Positions 1-7,798 of a DNA stretch of 64,000 bases are shown here, piece by piece (the first letter of the stretch is position 1; each line of letters opens with the position of its first letter). This stretch comes from Anaerolineae bacterium (lineage in GTDB: Bacteria; Chloroflexota; Anaerolineae; Promineifilales; Promineifilaceae), in contig JADLAX010000054.1 of assembly GCA_020848035.1 (NCBI GenBank), forward strand, positions 62,001-126,000, in the 5' to 3' direction. The position numbers and the translations under genes were made by a program. A model generated the notes under the pieces. It saw only the letters and a program-made list of their open reading frames with translations. It ran no database searches and was not told the DNA's origin.

Positions 1-913
1 ACACGCGCGGATTCATCTCGATGACAATCACCTCGCCATTTTCGGGATTGACGGCAAACTGCACGTTGCTGCCACCCGTCTCCACGCCCACGGCACGCAT
101 CACCGTTTTGGCCAGGTCGCGCAGATATTGGTACTCCTTGTCCGTCAGCGTTTGCGCCGGGGCCACGGTAATGCTGTCGCCGGTGTGCACGCCCATCGGA
201 TCCACATTTTCGATGGAGCAGACCACCACGAAGTTGTCGGCTTTGTCGCGCATCACCTCCAGTTCGTACTCCTTCCAGCCCAGCAGTGACCGCTCGATGA
301 GTACCTCGCCAACGGGGCTGGAGCGCAGGCCGTGTTCGACAACGGCCGTAAACTGATCCCGACTGTAGGCCACACCGCCGCCAGTGCCACCCAGGGTAAA
401 CGAAGCCCGCACCAACATCGGAAAGCCGATTTCATCCACCACCGCCACCGCTTCTTTGAGCGAATGCACAAAATGGCTCACCGGCACGGGCACGTTGGCC
501 GCAATCATTGCCTGCTTAAACTTGGAGCGGTCTTCGGCCAGGCGGATGGCGCGCAAGTCGGCCCCGATGAGCTGGACGCCGTGTTTGGCCAAAATGCCCG
601 ATTCACCCAGCTCCACCGTCAGGTTCAGCGCCGTCTGGCCACCAACGGTGGGCAGAATCGCGTCGGGCTGCTCAGCGATGATGATTTTTTCGACAAGTTC
701 GGCCGTGAGCGGCTCGATGTAAGTCGCGTCGGCAAATTCAGGGTCGGTCATGATGGTGGCCGGGTTGGAGTTGACCAACAGGACGCGGTACCCTTCGCGG
801 CGCAGCACCTTACACGCCTGCACGCCAGAGTAATCAAATTCACACCCCTGCCCAATCACAATCGGGCCAGAGCCAAGAACAAGAATGTTTTTAATGTCAG
901 TTCGTTTAGGCAT
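1..913 (-). CDS. carB: Carbamoyl-phosphate synthase large subunit, 5' part only (cut by window edge)
   Basis: This subunit makes carbamoyl phosphate from bicarbonate, ammonia (supplied by CarA) and two ATP, for pyrimidine and arginine synthesis. The ATG is at 913 and the protein begins MPKRTDIKNILVLGSGPIVIG, the standard CarB start. It continues with CEFDYSGVQACKVLRREG, the 'LVNSNPATIMTD' segment, 'TVGGQTALNL' and the ATP-grasp 'MLVRASFTLGG.GGG' region. About 304 of the usual roughly 1,070 residues lie in the window and the frame stays open to base 1. Its start overlaps the end of the upstream methyltransferase gene by 8 bp, so the two are translationally coupled. Identification is secure. 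Confidence 0.96.
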   Translation of the reverse strand, partial: MPKRTDIKNILVLGSGPIVIGQGCEFDYSGVQACKVLRREGYRVLLVNSNPATIMTDPEFADATYIEPLTAELVEKIIIAEQPDAILPTVGGQTALNLTVELGESGILAKHGVQLIGADLRAIRLAEDRSKFKQAMIAANVPVPVSHFVHSLKEAVAVVDEIGFPMLVRASFTLGGTGGGVAYSRDQFTAVVEHGLRSSPVGEVLIERSLLGWKEYELEVMRDKADNFVVVCSIENVDPMGVHTGDSITVAPAQTLTDKEYQYLRDLAKTVMRAVGVETGGSNVQFAVNPENGEVIVIEMNPRV

Positions 914-1670
914 AAGTTTTGGGTTTTCTCGCTTTTAAGAGATATTGCCGGGTCTCAAATTGCAGCTTTTCCCCACGATCCAGCTTTTCTTGTAACGCCA
1001 GTAGATAAGATAGATGGGTATCGACAGTGAATCCAGGCACTATCCAGGGGATGGCTTTGAGGTAGTAAACAAGCGCGCCGACATCGGTGAAGGTCATGGT
1101 TCCTTTGTTTTCGGCCGCCCGTTCCACGATCAGGTTCGTTTCGGTTTGAAGATAGTGCAGGGCCAATTGATAGGAAGACGGCCGTTCCATCACCTCCACT
1201 CCCATTACCACCTGCAAATCTCTGCCCCACAATGCATCCACCTGCTGCGTCAAGAAGAGACCGCCAGGCTGCAAGACGCGCGCCACGTCCCGGCTGCGGA
1301 AGCCAGTGTGGCGGTTAATGATCAGTTCAAAACTGTTTGGGGCAAAAGGAAGCGGGCGATGTTTGGCAGCCACCACACGAACGCCTAGCGGTGCCAAACG
1401 AGCCGTAGCCACGGCCACATTGGGCGGCCAACCTTCGGTGATGATGACGCTTGGCGGCCAGACGTCGCGCAACGTCAACAGACGTTCACCGCCGCCCGTG
1501 CCAACATCCAGCACATTCTGAGCACCTAGCAGCAGTTCGCGGGCCAATGCCAGGTAATCCCAGGGGAGGGCACTTTCGGAGAAACGGCCGTGTACATACG
1601 AAAAATCCCAACCTGCAAAAGGCTCTCGCTCTTCCTCTTTCCAAAACGAAATCAAAGCATCGCGTTCCAT
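906..1670 (-). CDS. Class I SAM-dependent methyltransferase between carA and carB
   Basis: A predicted soluble 254-residue methyltransferase. Motif I is DVGTGGGE (about residues 55-62), followed by an acidic strand-2 position (IITEGWPPN) and a 'RHTGFRSRDVARVLQPGGLFLTQQ' stretch typical of post-motif regions in small-molecule methyltransferases. I chose the ATG at 1670, which lies 3 bases beyond the carA stop. A TTG at 1676 overlapping that stop is also in frame. The 3' end overlaps the carB start. The carA-methyltransferase-carB arrangement implies one transcript, but nothing in the sequence links the enzyme to carbamoyl phosphate. The substrate is unknown. Confidence 0.85.
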   Translation of the reverse strand: MERDALISFWKEEEREPFAGWDFSYVHGRFSESALPWDYLALARELLLGAQNVLDVGTGGGERLLTLRDVWPPSVIITEGWPPNVAVATARLAPLGVRVVAAKHRPLPFAPNSFELIINRHTGFRSRDVARVLQPGGLFLTQQVDALWGRDLQVVMGVEVMERPSSYQLALHYLQTETNLIVERAAENKGTMTFTDVGALVYYLKAIPWIVPGFTVDTHLSYLLALQEKLDRGEKLQFETRQYLLKARKPKTYA

Positions 1671-1672
1671 CC

Positions 1673-2806
1673 TCAAGCCTCTTGCATCATTTGCACAAAT
1701 CGTTCAAACAATTCATCAGAATCGTGGGGGCCGGGGGAGCTTTCGGGGTGGTACTGCACGGAGTACGCCTTGTGCTCCGGTGCAATGAGCCCTTCGCAGC
1801 AGTTGTCGTTGAGGTTGAGGTGGGAGACGGTAACGTTGGCCGGCAGGGTGCTGGCATCGACGGCAAAGCCGTGGTTGTGGCTGGAAATCTGCACTTCGTT
1901 GGTGGCCGTCACCTGCACCGGCTGGTTGCCGCCACGATGGCCAAATTTAAGCTTGTACGTCTCGGCACCGAGCGCCAACCCCAAAATTTGGTGCCCCAGG
2001 CAGATGCCAAAGATGGGTTTCTGGCCCAGCAGCTCGCGCACCGCCGCGATGGCGTAGGTACACGCCGCCGGGTCGCCAGGGCCATTGGAGAGGAAGATAC
2101 CGTCCGGGTTGAGGGCCAGCACCTCAGCAGCGGAGGTCGTGGCGGGCACTACCGTTACCCGGCAGCCCTGCGCCCCCAGCAGCCGCAAAATGTTGCGCTT
2201 GATGCCAAAATCATACGCCACCACGTGAAATCGCTCACCGCTCACCGCTAACTGCTCACGGCCTGGCTGCCACCAATCCTGCGCTTCGGCCCAGTGGTAC
2301 GGCTCGGCGCAGCTGACTTCGCGGGCCAGGTCCAGGCCGTTCATGTCGCGGGCGGCGCGGGCCAGGGCCAGCACTTCTGCAGGGTTGGTGGTGGTGCTGG
2401 AGATGGCCGCGTTCATTGCGCCGTGGGTGCGGATGTGGCGCACCAGGGCGCGGGTGTTTACGTCGGTAATGCCCACGATGCCCCGTTCGGCCAGATAGTC
2501 AGGCAGGGATTGGCGGGCGCGCCAGCTGCTGACAATGGGGCTGAGCTGACGAATGATCAGCCCGGCGGCCCAAACACGGCCGCTTTCGTCATCTTCTGGC
2601 GTGGTGCCAATGTTGCCGATGTGGGGCAGGGTCATGGTGATGAGCTGGCCGTGGTAGGAGGGGTCGGTGAGGATTTCCTGGTAGCCGGTAAGGCTGGTAT
2701 TGAAGACGATTTCGCCGCTGGTCTGACCCATTGCGCCAAAGCCGGAGCCGGGCCACAGGGTGCCATCTTCTAACGCGAGTAAAGCAGGGGTAAGCTTTTG
2801 TTGCAT
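1673..2806 (-). CDS. carA: Carbamoyl-phosphate synthase small (glutaminase) subunit
   Basis: This subunit hydrolyses glutamine and channels ammonia to CarB. At 377 residues it is normal in length. It has the N-terminal CarA domain (ALLALEDGT, FNTSLTGYQEILTDPSY, GIVGITDVNTRALVRHIR) and a C-terminal class I glutamine amidotransferase domain with the nucleophile Cys269 in GICLGHQ and the His/Glu pair in YHPESSPGPHD. The linker between the two domains contains 'REQLAVSGERF', encoded by a short tandem repeat (2227-2262) of the same kind as the intergenic repeats. First gene of a leftward unit with the methyltransferase and carB. Confidence 0.96.
   Translation of the reverse strand: MQQKLTPALLALEDGTLWPGSGFGAMGQTSGEIVFNTSLTGYQEILTDPSYHGQLITMTLPHIGNIGTTPEDDESGRVWAAGLIIRQLSPIVSSWRARQSLPDYLAERGIVGITDVNTRALVRHIRTHGAMNAAISSTTTNPAEVLALARAARDMNGLDLAREVSCAEPYHWAEAQDWWQPGREQLAVSGERFHVVAYDFGIKRNILRLLGAQGCRVTVVPATTSAAEVLALNPDGIFLSNGPGDPAACTYAIAAVRELLGQKPIFGICLGHQILGLALGAETYKLKFGHRGGNQPVQVTATNEVQISSHNHGFAVDASTLPANVTVSHLNLNDNCCEGLIAPEHKAYSVQYHPESSPGPHDSDELFERFVQMMQEA
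2227..2262 (-). repeat. Heptamer-type tandem repeat inside the carA linker
   Basis: On the coding strand the word GTGAGCG/GTTAGCG recurs at 7-8 base steps (GTGAGCAGTTAGCGGTGAGC and onward). It encodes EQLAVSGERF between the two CarA domains. The same type of word appears between genes, for example around 5507-5535. The reading frame is intact. Confidence 0.55.
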
Positions 2807-3210
2807 CGCATCTCCTTCGACAATAATTTAACGCAGAGGCGCAAAGGCGCAGAGAAAAATCTGCGAAATCTGTTGATTTTCATTCATAGTGTTGGGCCTG
2901 CGCTCATGTCGTATCCTCCAGAAATGGGACACAGATGAACACAGATTTTCACAGATAAAAATCAGTATGTAACTGGGTCCAGGTTTCCGCTAAAAGGTCT
3001 GACAATTGTTCAGGTGTGACTTCCGTTCCTTGCCTGGAGCAGGCAAAACGAATCTAGTCTATCATGATTTCAGCCCAGTGGCGTGGCAAAATTGCCTGAA
3101 TTTTAGGCGGGTTGGGCTGTGTGACCTGGGCTGCGTCAAGCACACAAGTGGTTCATGTCGGGCATGTGGGAGGTGGAACATACGGCCGTAAACCGTATAC
3201 CCTCTTCATC
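2807..3210. other. Intergenic region between divergent carA and hydrolase genes, with repeat fragments
   Basis: No credible gene is seen. The region holds fragments of dispersed intergenic words: 'CGCAGAGGCGCAAAGGCGCAG' type (near 2831), ATCTGCGAAATCTG (near 2861) and GAACACAGATTTTCACAGAT (near 2937). The last word recurs just after the hydrolase gene (near 4110). It must contain promoters for both divergent genes, but I could not pick convincing -35/-10 boxes. Confidence 0.6.
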
Positions 3211-4110
3211 ATGCCCAAGCCAGGTTACAAACTCCCTGTCGCCCTTGTTTTGTTGCTGCTCGCCGCGCTGGCTATTTTTGTCCACCGCCGGGCCAGTTTA
3301 CTCGTCGCCCCACCCCGCACCTTCACCCATCAGACGCCCAGCGATTTTGGTATCGAAAATTGGCAAGAGGTCAGTTTTACCACCGAAGACGGCGTGCGGC
3401 TGTCTGGCTGGTACATCCCGCCGCAGGTGACACCGGGCGCGGCGCTGATTTTTGTGCACGGGCTGGGCAGCCATCGCGGCTCGATGTTGGACCAGGCGGC
3501 CGTTTTGGCCCAGGATGGCTACGGGGCGCTGCTGTTCGATTTGCGGGCACATGGGCTGAGCCACGGCCGAAAAAGCAGCTGGGGCCAGGCCGAGGTGGCC
3601 GACGTGGCGGCGGCGCTCCGCTTTTTACAGGCGCAGCCTGAGGTAGACGCCAGCCGGATTGGCCTGGTGGGGCACTCGATGGGCGGGGCGATTGCCATTC
3701 GGGCGGCGGGGCAGCTGCCGGAGATTCGTCTGGTGATCGCTGAAAGTGTCTACACGAATTTTGGCGACAACGCGGAGCGGCTGGCGGTCTCCTTTGCCCG
3801 GCTGCCCAAGTGGACCGGACCGCTGGTGCTGCCCTGGGCCGAGCAAATTGCTGGCGTGAACAGCGACGATTTGGCCCCGATTCACGACATTGCCAAACTG
3901 GCCCCGCGCCCCATTTTGCTCATCCAGGGTGGGCAAGACGGCACAATTCCTTCGCGAAATGGAGGAGCGCTGTTTGGGTCGGCCGTTGCCCCCAAAGACC
4001 GCCTCGTCATTCCCCAGGCAGGCCACAACAACCTCTTCCAAACCGACCCCGCGCTGATGAGCAAGCGGCTGCGGCGCTTTCTGGCGGAGAATTTTTCAGC
4101 CACGGATTAA
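3211..4110 (+). CDS. Membrane-anchored alpha/beta hydrolase
   Basis: A predicted 299-residue serine hydrolase of the alpha/beta fold, held at the cytoplasmic membrane by an N-terminal hydrophobic helix (residues about 9-24) with the catalytic domain probably outside. The oxyanion region is FVHGLGSHRG. The nucleophile elbow GHSMGG puts the serine at about 156. The late His is in QAGHNNLF and a candidate acid is in 'LIQGGQDGTIP'. The ATG at 3211 is chosen because the signal-like helix follows directly; an upstream in-frame start would add a low-complexity leader. The family includes BAAT/DUF-type peptidase-like and lipase-like members; substrate unknown. Confidence 0.85.
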   Translation: MPKPGYKLPVALVLLLLAALAIFVHRRASLLVAPPRTFTHQTPSDFGIENWQEVSFTTEDGVRLSGWYIPPQVTPGAALIFVHGLGSHRGSMLDQAAVLAQDGYGALLFDLRAHGLSHGRKSSWGQAEVADVAAALRFLQAQPEVDASRIGLVGHSMGGAIAIRAAGQLPEIRLVIAESVYTNFGDNAERLAVSFARLPKWTGPLVLPWAEQIAGVNSDDLAPIHDIAKLAPRPILLIQGGQDGTIPSRNGGALFGSAVAPKDRLVIPQAGHNNLFQTDPALMSKRLRRFLAENFSATD

Positions 4111-4201
4111 CACAGATTTTCACAGATTAAGTGCTCTTTGACGGCAAAAATTTGCTCCAGGTCGAGATTGCGCAATTGGGCAATTGTGTCACAATCGCGG
4201 C

Positions 4202-5506
4202 ATGGACGAACGGCCGTTCCCCCTCCCCACCAGTGATAAAACCACCCTCAAGCTGCGGCTGCGCCTGCCGCTGCTGAGCTTTGTGTTGGTGCTGGCCGCT
4301 GCCCTGCTGCTGCCCCACCAGGTGTGGAACACCCTGCTGATTGGCCTGGGCGGCCTGTTTGTGGTGGGCTACGTCTGGATGCGGCAGCTGGCCACCCATC
4401 TGCACGCCAGCCGCCAGCTGCGCTACGGCTGGGTGGCCGTTGGGGACCGGCTGGAGGAGCGGTTCGACCTGGTCAATGGCAGCGCTGTGCCGGCGCTGTG
4501 GGTGGAGATTATTGACTATACGAATATTCCCGGCTACCGCACGGCCGTGGTGCGCAGTGTGGGGGCCAACCAGCACGATTATTGGCGGGAAACGGCCGTC
4601 TGCCAGCAGCGCGGCCAGTTTACCCTCGGACCGTGGGCGATCCGCAGCAGCGATCCGTTTGGCCTGTTCCAGCTGACCCGCTTTTACAGCCAAACCGAAG
4701 AAATCATCATTCATCCGCCAGTGCATGGCCAGCTGCCTATTCCCCTACCCACCGGCACCAGCAGCGGCCAGGCCCGGGTGCGCCAGCGCAGCTGGCAGGC
4801 CACCACCAACGCCGCCACCGTGCGCGATTATGCGCACGGCGATCCGCTGCGCTGGATTCATTGGCCCGTGACGGCCCACCGGGACAGCCTGTTTGTGCGC
4901 GAGTTTGACCAGGACGCGGCGGGTGACATCTGGATTTTGCTGGACTGTGCGGCGACGGCACAGCTGGGCAGCGGGGCAAACGGGACGATTGAGCAGGCCG
5001 TTTTGCTCGGTGCGTCGCTGGCGGCGCGGGCGGTGCGTGAAAATCGGGCGGTGGGGATGGCGGCATACGGCCGTTCGCCGCAAATTGTTCACACCGGGCG
5101 CGGCCAGGGGCAGCAGTGGCGCATCCTGCGGGCGCTGGCGCTGCTGGATGCCGACGGCCGTACCAGCTTGCAAACGGCGCTGCTCGATTTGGGTCGGATG
5201 GCAAAGCGGGGAACGGCCGTTATCGTCATTACACCTTCTGGGGAAACAAACTGGCTGCCGGAGTTGGTGCGGCTGGCGCAGCGCGGCGTGCAGTGTGACG
5301 TGGTGCTGCTGGACCGGCCCAGTTTTGGCGGTGAGGGGAATAGTGCGGTGTTAGGAACGGCCGTGCGCCAGCTGGGTTTTACCTGCCAGGTGATCCGCCA
5401 GGGTGAGGTGGGTACGCCGCTGGAAGAACAAGAGCGGCGTGGCTTCTGGGAATTTCGCGTCAGCGGCACGGGCAAGGTGGTGGCAGTGAAGACACCCCAG
5501 CGGTGA
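4202..5506 (+). CDS. DUF58 domain membrane protein
   Basis: A 434-residue protein with two adjacent N-terminal membrane helices (about residues 22-60). A soluble region follows and then the DUF58 signature around residues 205-235 (RDYAHGDPLRWIHWPVTAHR, then LFVREFDQD). The C-terminal part has a von Willebrand A-like fold (DIWILLDCA.., 'AVIVITPSGE'). DUF58 proteins normally pair with a MoxR AAA+ ATPase and a transglutaminase-like membrane protein. Here the transglutaminase gene follows at 7799 after two unrelated genes, and no MoxR is in the window. The ATG at 4202 was preferred over a TTG at 4184. The role is probably envelope-related but unproven. Confidence 0.88.
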   Translation: MDERPFPLPTSDKTTLKLRLRLPLLSFVLVLAAALLLPHQVWNTLLIGLGGLFVVGYVWMRQLATHLHASRQLRYGWVAVGDRLEERFDLVNGSAVPALWVEIIDYTNIPGYRTAVVRSVGANQHDYWRETAVCQQRGQFTLGPWAIRSSDPFGLFQLTRFYSQTEEIIIHPPVHGQLPIPLPTGTSSGQARVRQRSWQATTNAATVRDYAHGDPLRWIHWPVTAHRDSLFVREFDQDAAGDIWILLDCAATAQLGSGANGTIEQAVLLGASLAARAVRENRAVGMAAYGRSPQIVHTGRGQGQQWRILRALALLDADGRTSLQTALLDLGRMAKRGTAVIVITPSGETNWLPELVRLAQRGVQCDVVLLDRPSFGGEGNSAVLGTAVRQLGFTCQVIRQGEVGTPLEEQERRGFWEFRVSGTGKVVAVKTPQR

Positions 5507-5536
5507 ATGGTTATCGGTGAACGGTGAACGGTAAAA
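5507..5536. repeat. Short tandem word repeat after the DUF58 gene
   Basis: Immediately after the stop, the word CGGTGAA(C/T) recurs at about 7-8 base steps (ATCGGTGAACGGTGAACGGT). It is one of several such word arrays next to stop codons in this window. Confidence 0.5.
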
Positions 5537-5541
5537 AACTT

Positions 5542-5663
5542 GGGTCTTCAGGATTTCGTGGGGTATGGCGTGAAACGTGAAGCGTGAAACGTGATGGCCC
5601 TCTGGTCACGTTTCACGTTTCACGCATCACGGGCTGTAAAACCCCTGAGTTCCCAAAGAGCCA
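5542..5663. repeat. MITE-like intergenic repeat, copy 1
   Basis: About 122 bp whose left end (GGGTCTTCAGGATTTCGTGG) and right end (CCCCTGAGTTCCCAAAGAGCC) are inverted copies of each other. The interior is an inverted repeat built from the word CGTGAAACGTGAAGC. The 8-mer AAAAACTT lies directly outside both ends, which looks like a target-site duplication. Related copies lie at 10112, 14831 and 18926. Confidence 0.7.
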
Positions 5664-5700
5664 AAAACTTTAGTCTGGGTTTTCAAAAAAGGAAGCGATC

Positions 5701-6405
5701 ATGACAACACAAAAAACAGCAATTGTGACGGCGGCGGGCAAGGGCATAGGCGCGGCGATTGCCCGTGAACTGGCCGAGGCGGGCTATAACCTGGCGCTGC
5801 TGTCGCCATCCGGCGCGGCGGAAACGCTGGCGGCCGAATTGGGCGGCTTCGGCCTGACCGGCTCGGTGACCAACCCGGCCGATTTGCAGGCGTTGGTGGA
5901 GGGGGCGATGGCGCGGTACGGCCGTATCGACGCTGTCGTCAACCACACCGGCCATCCGCCCAAAGGCCCCCTGCTGGACATCCCCGACGAGGATTGGCAC
6001 AAAGGACTGGACCTGGTGCTGCTCAACGTCGCCCGCATGGCCCGATTGGTCACGCCCATCATGGTTGAGCAGGGCGGCGGGGCGATTGTGAACATCTCCA
6101 CCTACGCCGTGTTTGAGCCAGAAGCCGCCTTCCCGGTGAGCGCCGCGCTGCGGGCCGCCCTGGCCGGGTACACCAAGCTTTACGCCGACGAATACGCCAG
6201 CCACGGCATTCGCATGAACAATGTGCTGCCCGGCTTCATCGACAGCCTGCCGGAGACGGAAGCCCGCCGCCAGCGCATCCCGATGGGGCGCTACGGCACC
6301 GTGGCCGAAATTGCCCAAACGGTGCGCTTCTTGCTCTCCGATGCGGCCGGATACATCACCGGGCAGAATATTCGCGTGGATGGCGGCATTACGCGCTCGG
6401 TTTAG
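5701..6405 (+). CDS. Short-chain dehydrogenase/reductase-fold protein with altered catalytic residues
   Basis: A 234-residue cytoplasmic Rossmann protein. The cofactor loop is TAAGKGIGAAIA near the N-terminus, and the structural region 'VVNHTGHPP' replaces the usual NNAG. The end 'GRYGTVAEIAQTVRFLLSD..GYITGQNIRVDGG' is classic SDR. At the active site the usual Ser-13 residues-Tyr-x-x-x-Lys reads Thr...Ser-A-A-L-Arg (NISTYAVF..PVSAALRAAL). Both the catalytic Tyr and Lys therefore appear replaced. A Shine-Dalgarno AAGGAAG precedes the ATG. It is co-directional with the FAD oxidoreductase downstream. It may be a non-catalytic or unusual SDR; substrate unknown. Confidence 0.85.
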   Translation: MTTQKTAIVTAAGKGIGAAIARELAEAGYNLALLSPSGAAETLAAELGGFGLTGSVTNPADLQALVEGAMARYGRIDAVVNHTGHPPKGPLLDIPDEDWHKGLDLVLLNVARMARLVTPIMVEQGGGAIVNISTYAVFEPEAAFPVSAALRAALAGYTKLYADEYASHGIRMNNVLPGFIDSLPETEARRQRIPMGRYGTVAEIAQTVRFLLSDAAGYITGQNIRVDGGITRSV

Positions 6406-6410
6406 AGGAA

Positions 6411-6476
6411 GTAATTAGGTAATTGAGTAATTGGGTAATTGACATAATTACCCAATTACTCAATTACTCAATTACA
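6411..6476. repeat. Hairpin made of tandem GTAATTGA words
   Basis: The left arm repeats GTAATTG(A/G) three to four times and the right arm repeats its complement CAATTACT. Together they form a long AT-rich hairpin between the SDR gene and the FAD oxidoreductase gene. A related array with the same word lies at 53391-53444. Confidence 0.7.
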
Positions 6477-6510
6477 GTTTTACATAACGAAACCAAAAGG
6501 ACACTTTGCC

Positions 6511-7698
6511 GTGAGAAACCAACAATATGACGTCATTTTTGTGGGGGCGGGGGTGATGGGCTGCGCCATTGCCACCTACCTGCTGCGGCACGACAGCCAG
6601 CTCAAAATTGCCCTCATCGAGAAAGATTTGACCTACCGCTACTCCTCCACCGTGCTGTCCGACGGCAACTGCCGGGTGCAGTTTAACGTGAAGGAAAACA
6701 TTCAGATGTCGCTCTACGGCATGGCGGTGCTGCAAACGTTCGCTGAGGAGATGGCCGTGGACGGCGACAAACCGGACGTGGCCTTCCGGCAGCAGGGCAA
6801 CCTGTTCCTCACCGACGAGGCAGGCCGGGAGGAAGTGGAAGCGGGGCTGGCGCTGCAGCAAAGCCTGGGCGGCAACGTCGCCTGGCTGACGCCAGAAGAA
6901 GCAAAGGACGTTTACCCGCTGCTGAACATCGAGGATGGGCTGTTTGTGGGCGGCACGTTTGGCCGCGACGACGGCACGATGTCGCCCCAGGCGGTGCTGG
7001 AGGCGTACAAAAAGAAGGCGGTGGCGCTGGGGGCGGAATTGATCGAGGCGGAGGTAACGGCCGTTCGCCACCAATCCAACCAGGTCACCGGGGTCCAGCT
7101 GAAAAATGGCGACGTGCTGCGCGGCGGTGTGGTGGTTAACAGCGCCGGGGCGTGGGGCACGGCCATGGCCCGCACCTGCGGCGTGGAGCTGCCCATGCAG
7201 CCGGTGATGCGGCAGGTGTATGTGGTGGAAACGGCCGTACAGCCGCACAAAACCCTGCCGCTGCTGCTGCTGCCCTCTGGCACCTACATCATTCACGAAA
7301 GCCACGGCAAGTTCATGACCGCCCACTCCTTCCCCGACGACCCGGTGACCACCACCGATTTCAGCTGGCAGCATTACAAGTTCGAGGAGCGCATCTGGCC
7401 GGAGCTGGCCGAATTTCTGCCCGCGTTTGACTCGCTGCGGGTGGTGGATGGCTGGGCCGGTCTGTACGCCGTCAACACCTTCGACGGCAACGCCATTTTG
7501 GGCGAATGGCCGGGACTGCGCGGTTTTTACCTGGTGAACGGCTTCTCCGGGCACGGCTTCCAGCAGTGCCACGCCGTCGGCCGTTACCTGGCCGAATGCA
7601 TTTTGGGCCTGCCGCCCACGCTCGACCTGTCGGTCTTTTCGCCCCGCCGCATCCTGGAAAATGCACCGGTTTTTGAGAATAAGCAGAAGATTATTTGA
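6511..7698 (+). CDS. FAD-dependent amine/amino-acid oxidoreductase (DAO family)
   Basis: A 395-residue flavoprotein of the D-amino-acid oxidase/sarcosine-oxidase-beta/glycine-oxidase superfamily. The FAD-binding motif is VGAGVMGCAIA (residues about 10-20), followed by IALIEKD. The central 'GRDDGTMSPQAVLEAYKKKA' and 'VVNSAGAWGTAMA' segments and the C-terminal 'GWAGLYAVNTFDGNAILGEWP..GFYLVNGFSGHGFQQCHAVGRYLAE' are typical. It uses a GTG start at 6511; no better start was seen. It probably oxidises a secondary amine or imino acid to an imine with release of H2O2 or transfer to an acceptor. The substrate cannot be read from the sequence. Likely co-transcribed with the SDR gene. Confidence 0.87.
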   Translation: MRNQQYDVIFVGAGVMGCAIATYLLRHDSQLKIALIEKDLTYRYSSTVLSDGNCRVQFNVKENIQMSLYGMAVLQTFAEEMAVDGDKPDVAFRQQGNLFLTDEAGREEVEAGLALQQSLGGNVAWLTPEEAKDVYPLLNIEDGLFVGGTFGRDDGTMSPQAVLEAYKKKAVALGAELIEAEVTAVRHQSNQVTGVQLKNGDVLRGGVVVNSAGAWGTAMARTCGVELPMQPVMRQVYVVETAVQPHKTLPLLLLPSGTYIIHESHGKFMTAHSFPDDPVTTTDFSWQHYKFEERIWPELAEFLPAFDSLRVVDGWAGLYAVNTFDGNAILGEWPGLRGFYLVNGFSGHGFQQCHAVGRYLAECILGLPPTLDLSVFSPRRILENAPVFENKQKII

Positions 7699-7699
7699 G

Positions 7700-7790
7700 T
7701 GGGCGAGTGGGCGAGTGGCGAGTTTGCAAGTTGCAGGTTGCAGGTTGCTGTTGCCAGAGTAACTTGCCACTTACCACCTGCCACTTGCTA
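7700..7790. repeat. Tandem-word array between FAD oxidoreductase and transglutaminase genes
   Basis: The words GTGGGCGA and GCAGGTT are tandemly repeated and followed by complementary words (CACTTACCACCTGCCACTTG). The whole can fold into an imperfect hairpin. Confidence 0.55.
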
Positions 7791-7798
7791 CCCAAAAC

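Noticed and set aside
332..1030. Plus-strand frame opposite carB and the methyltransferase
   Set aside because: Antisense shadow; the minus strand encodes well-recognised proteins.
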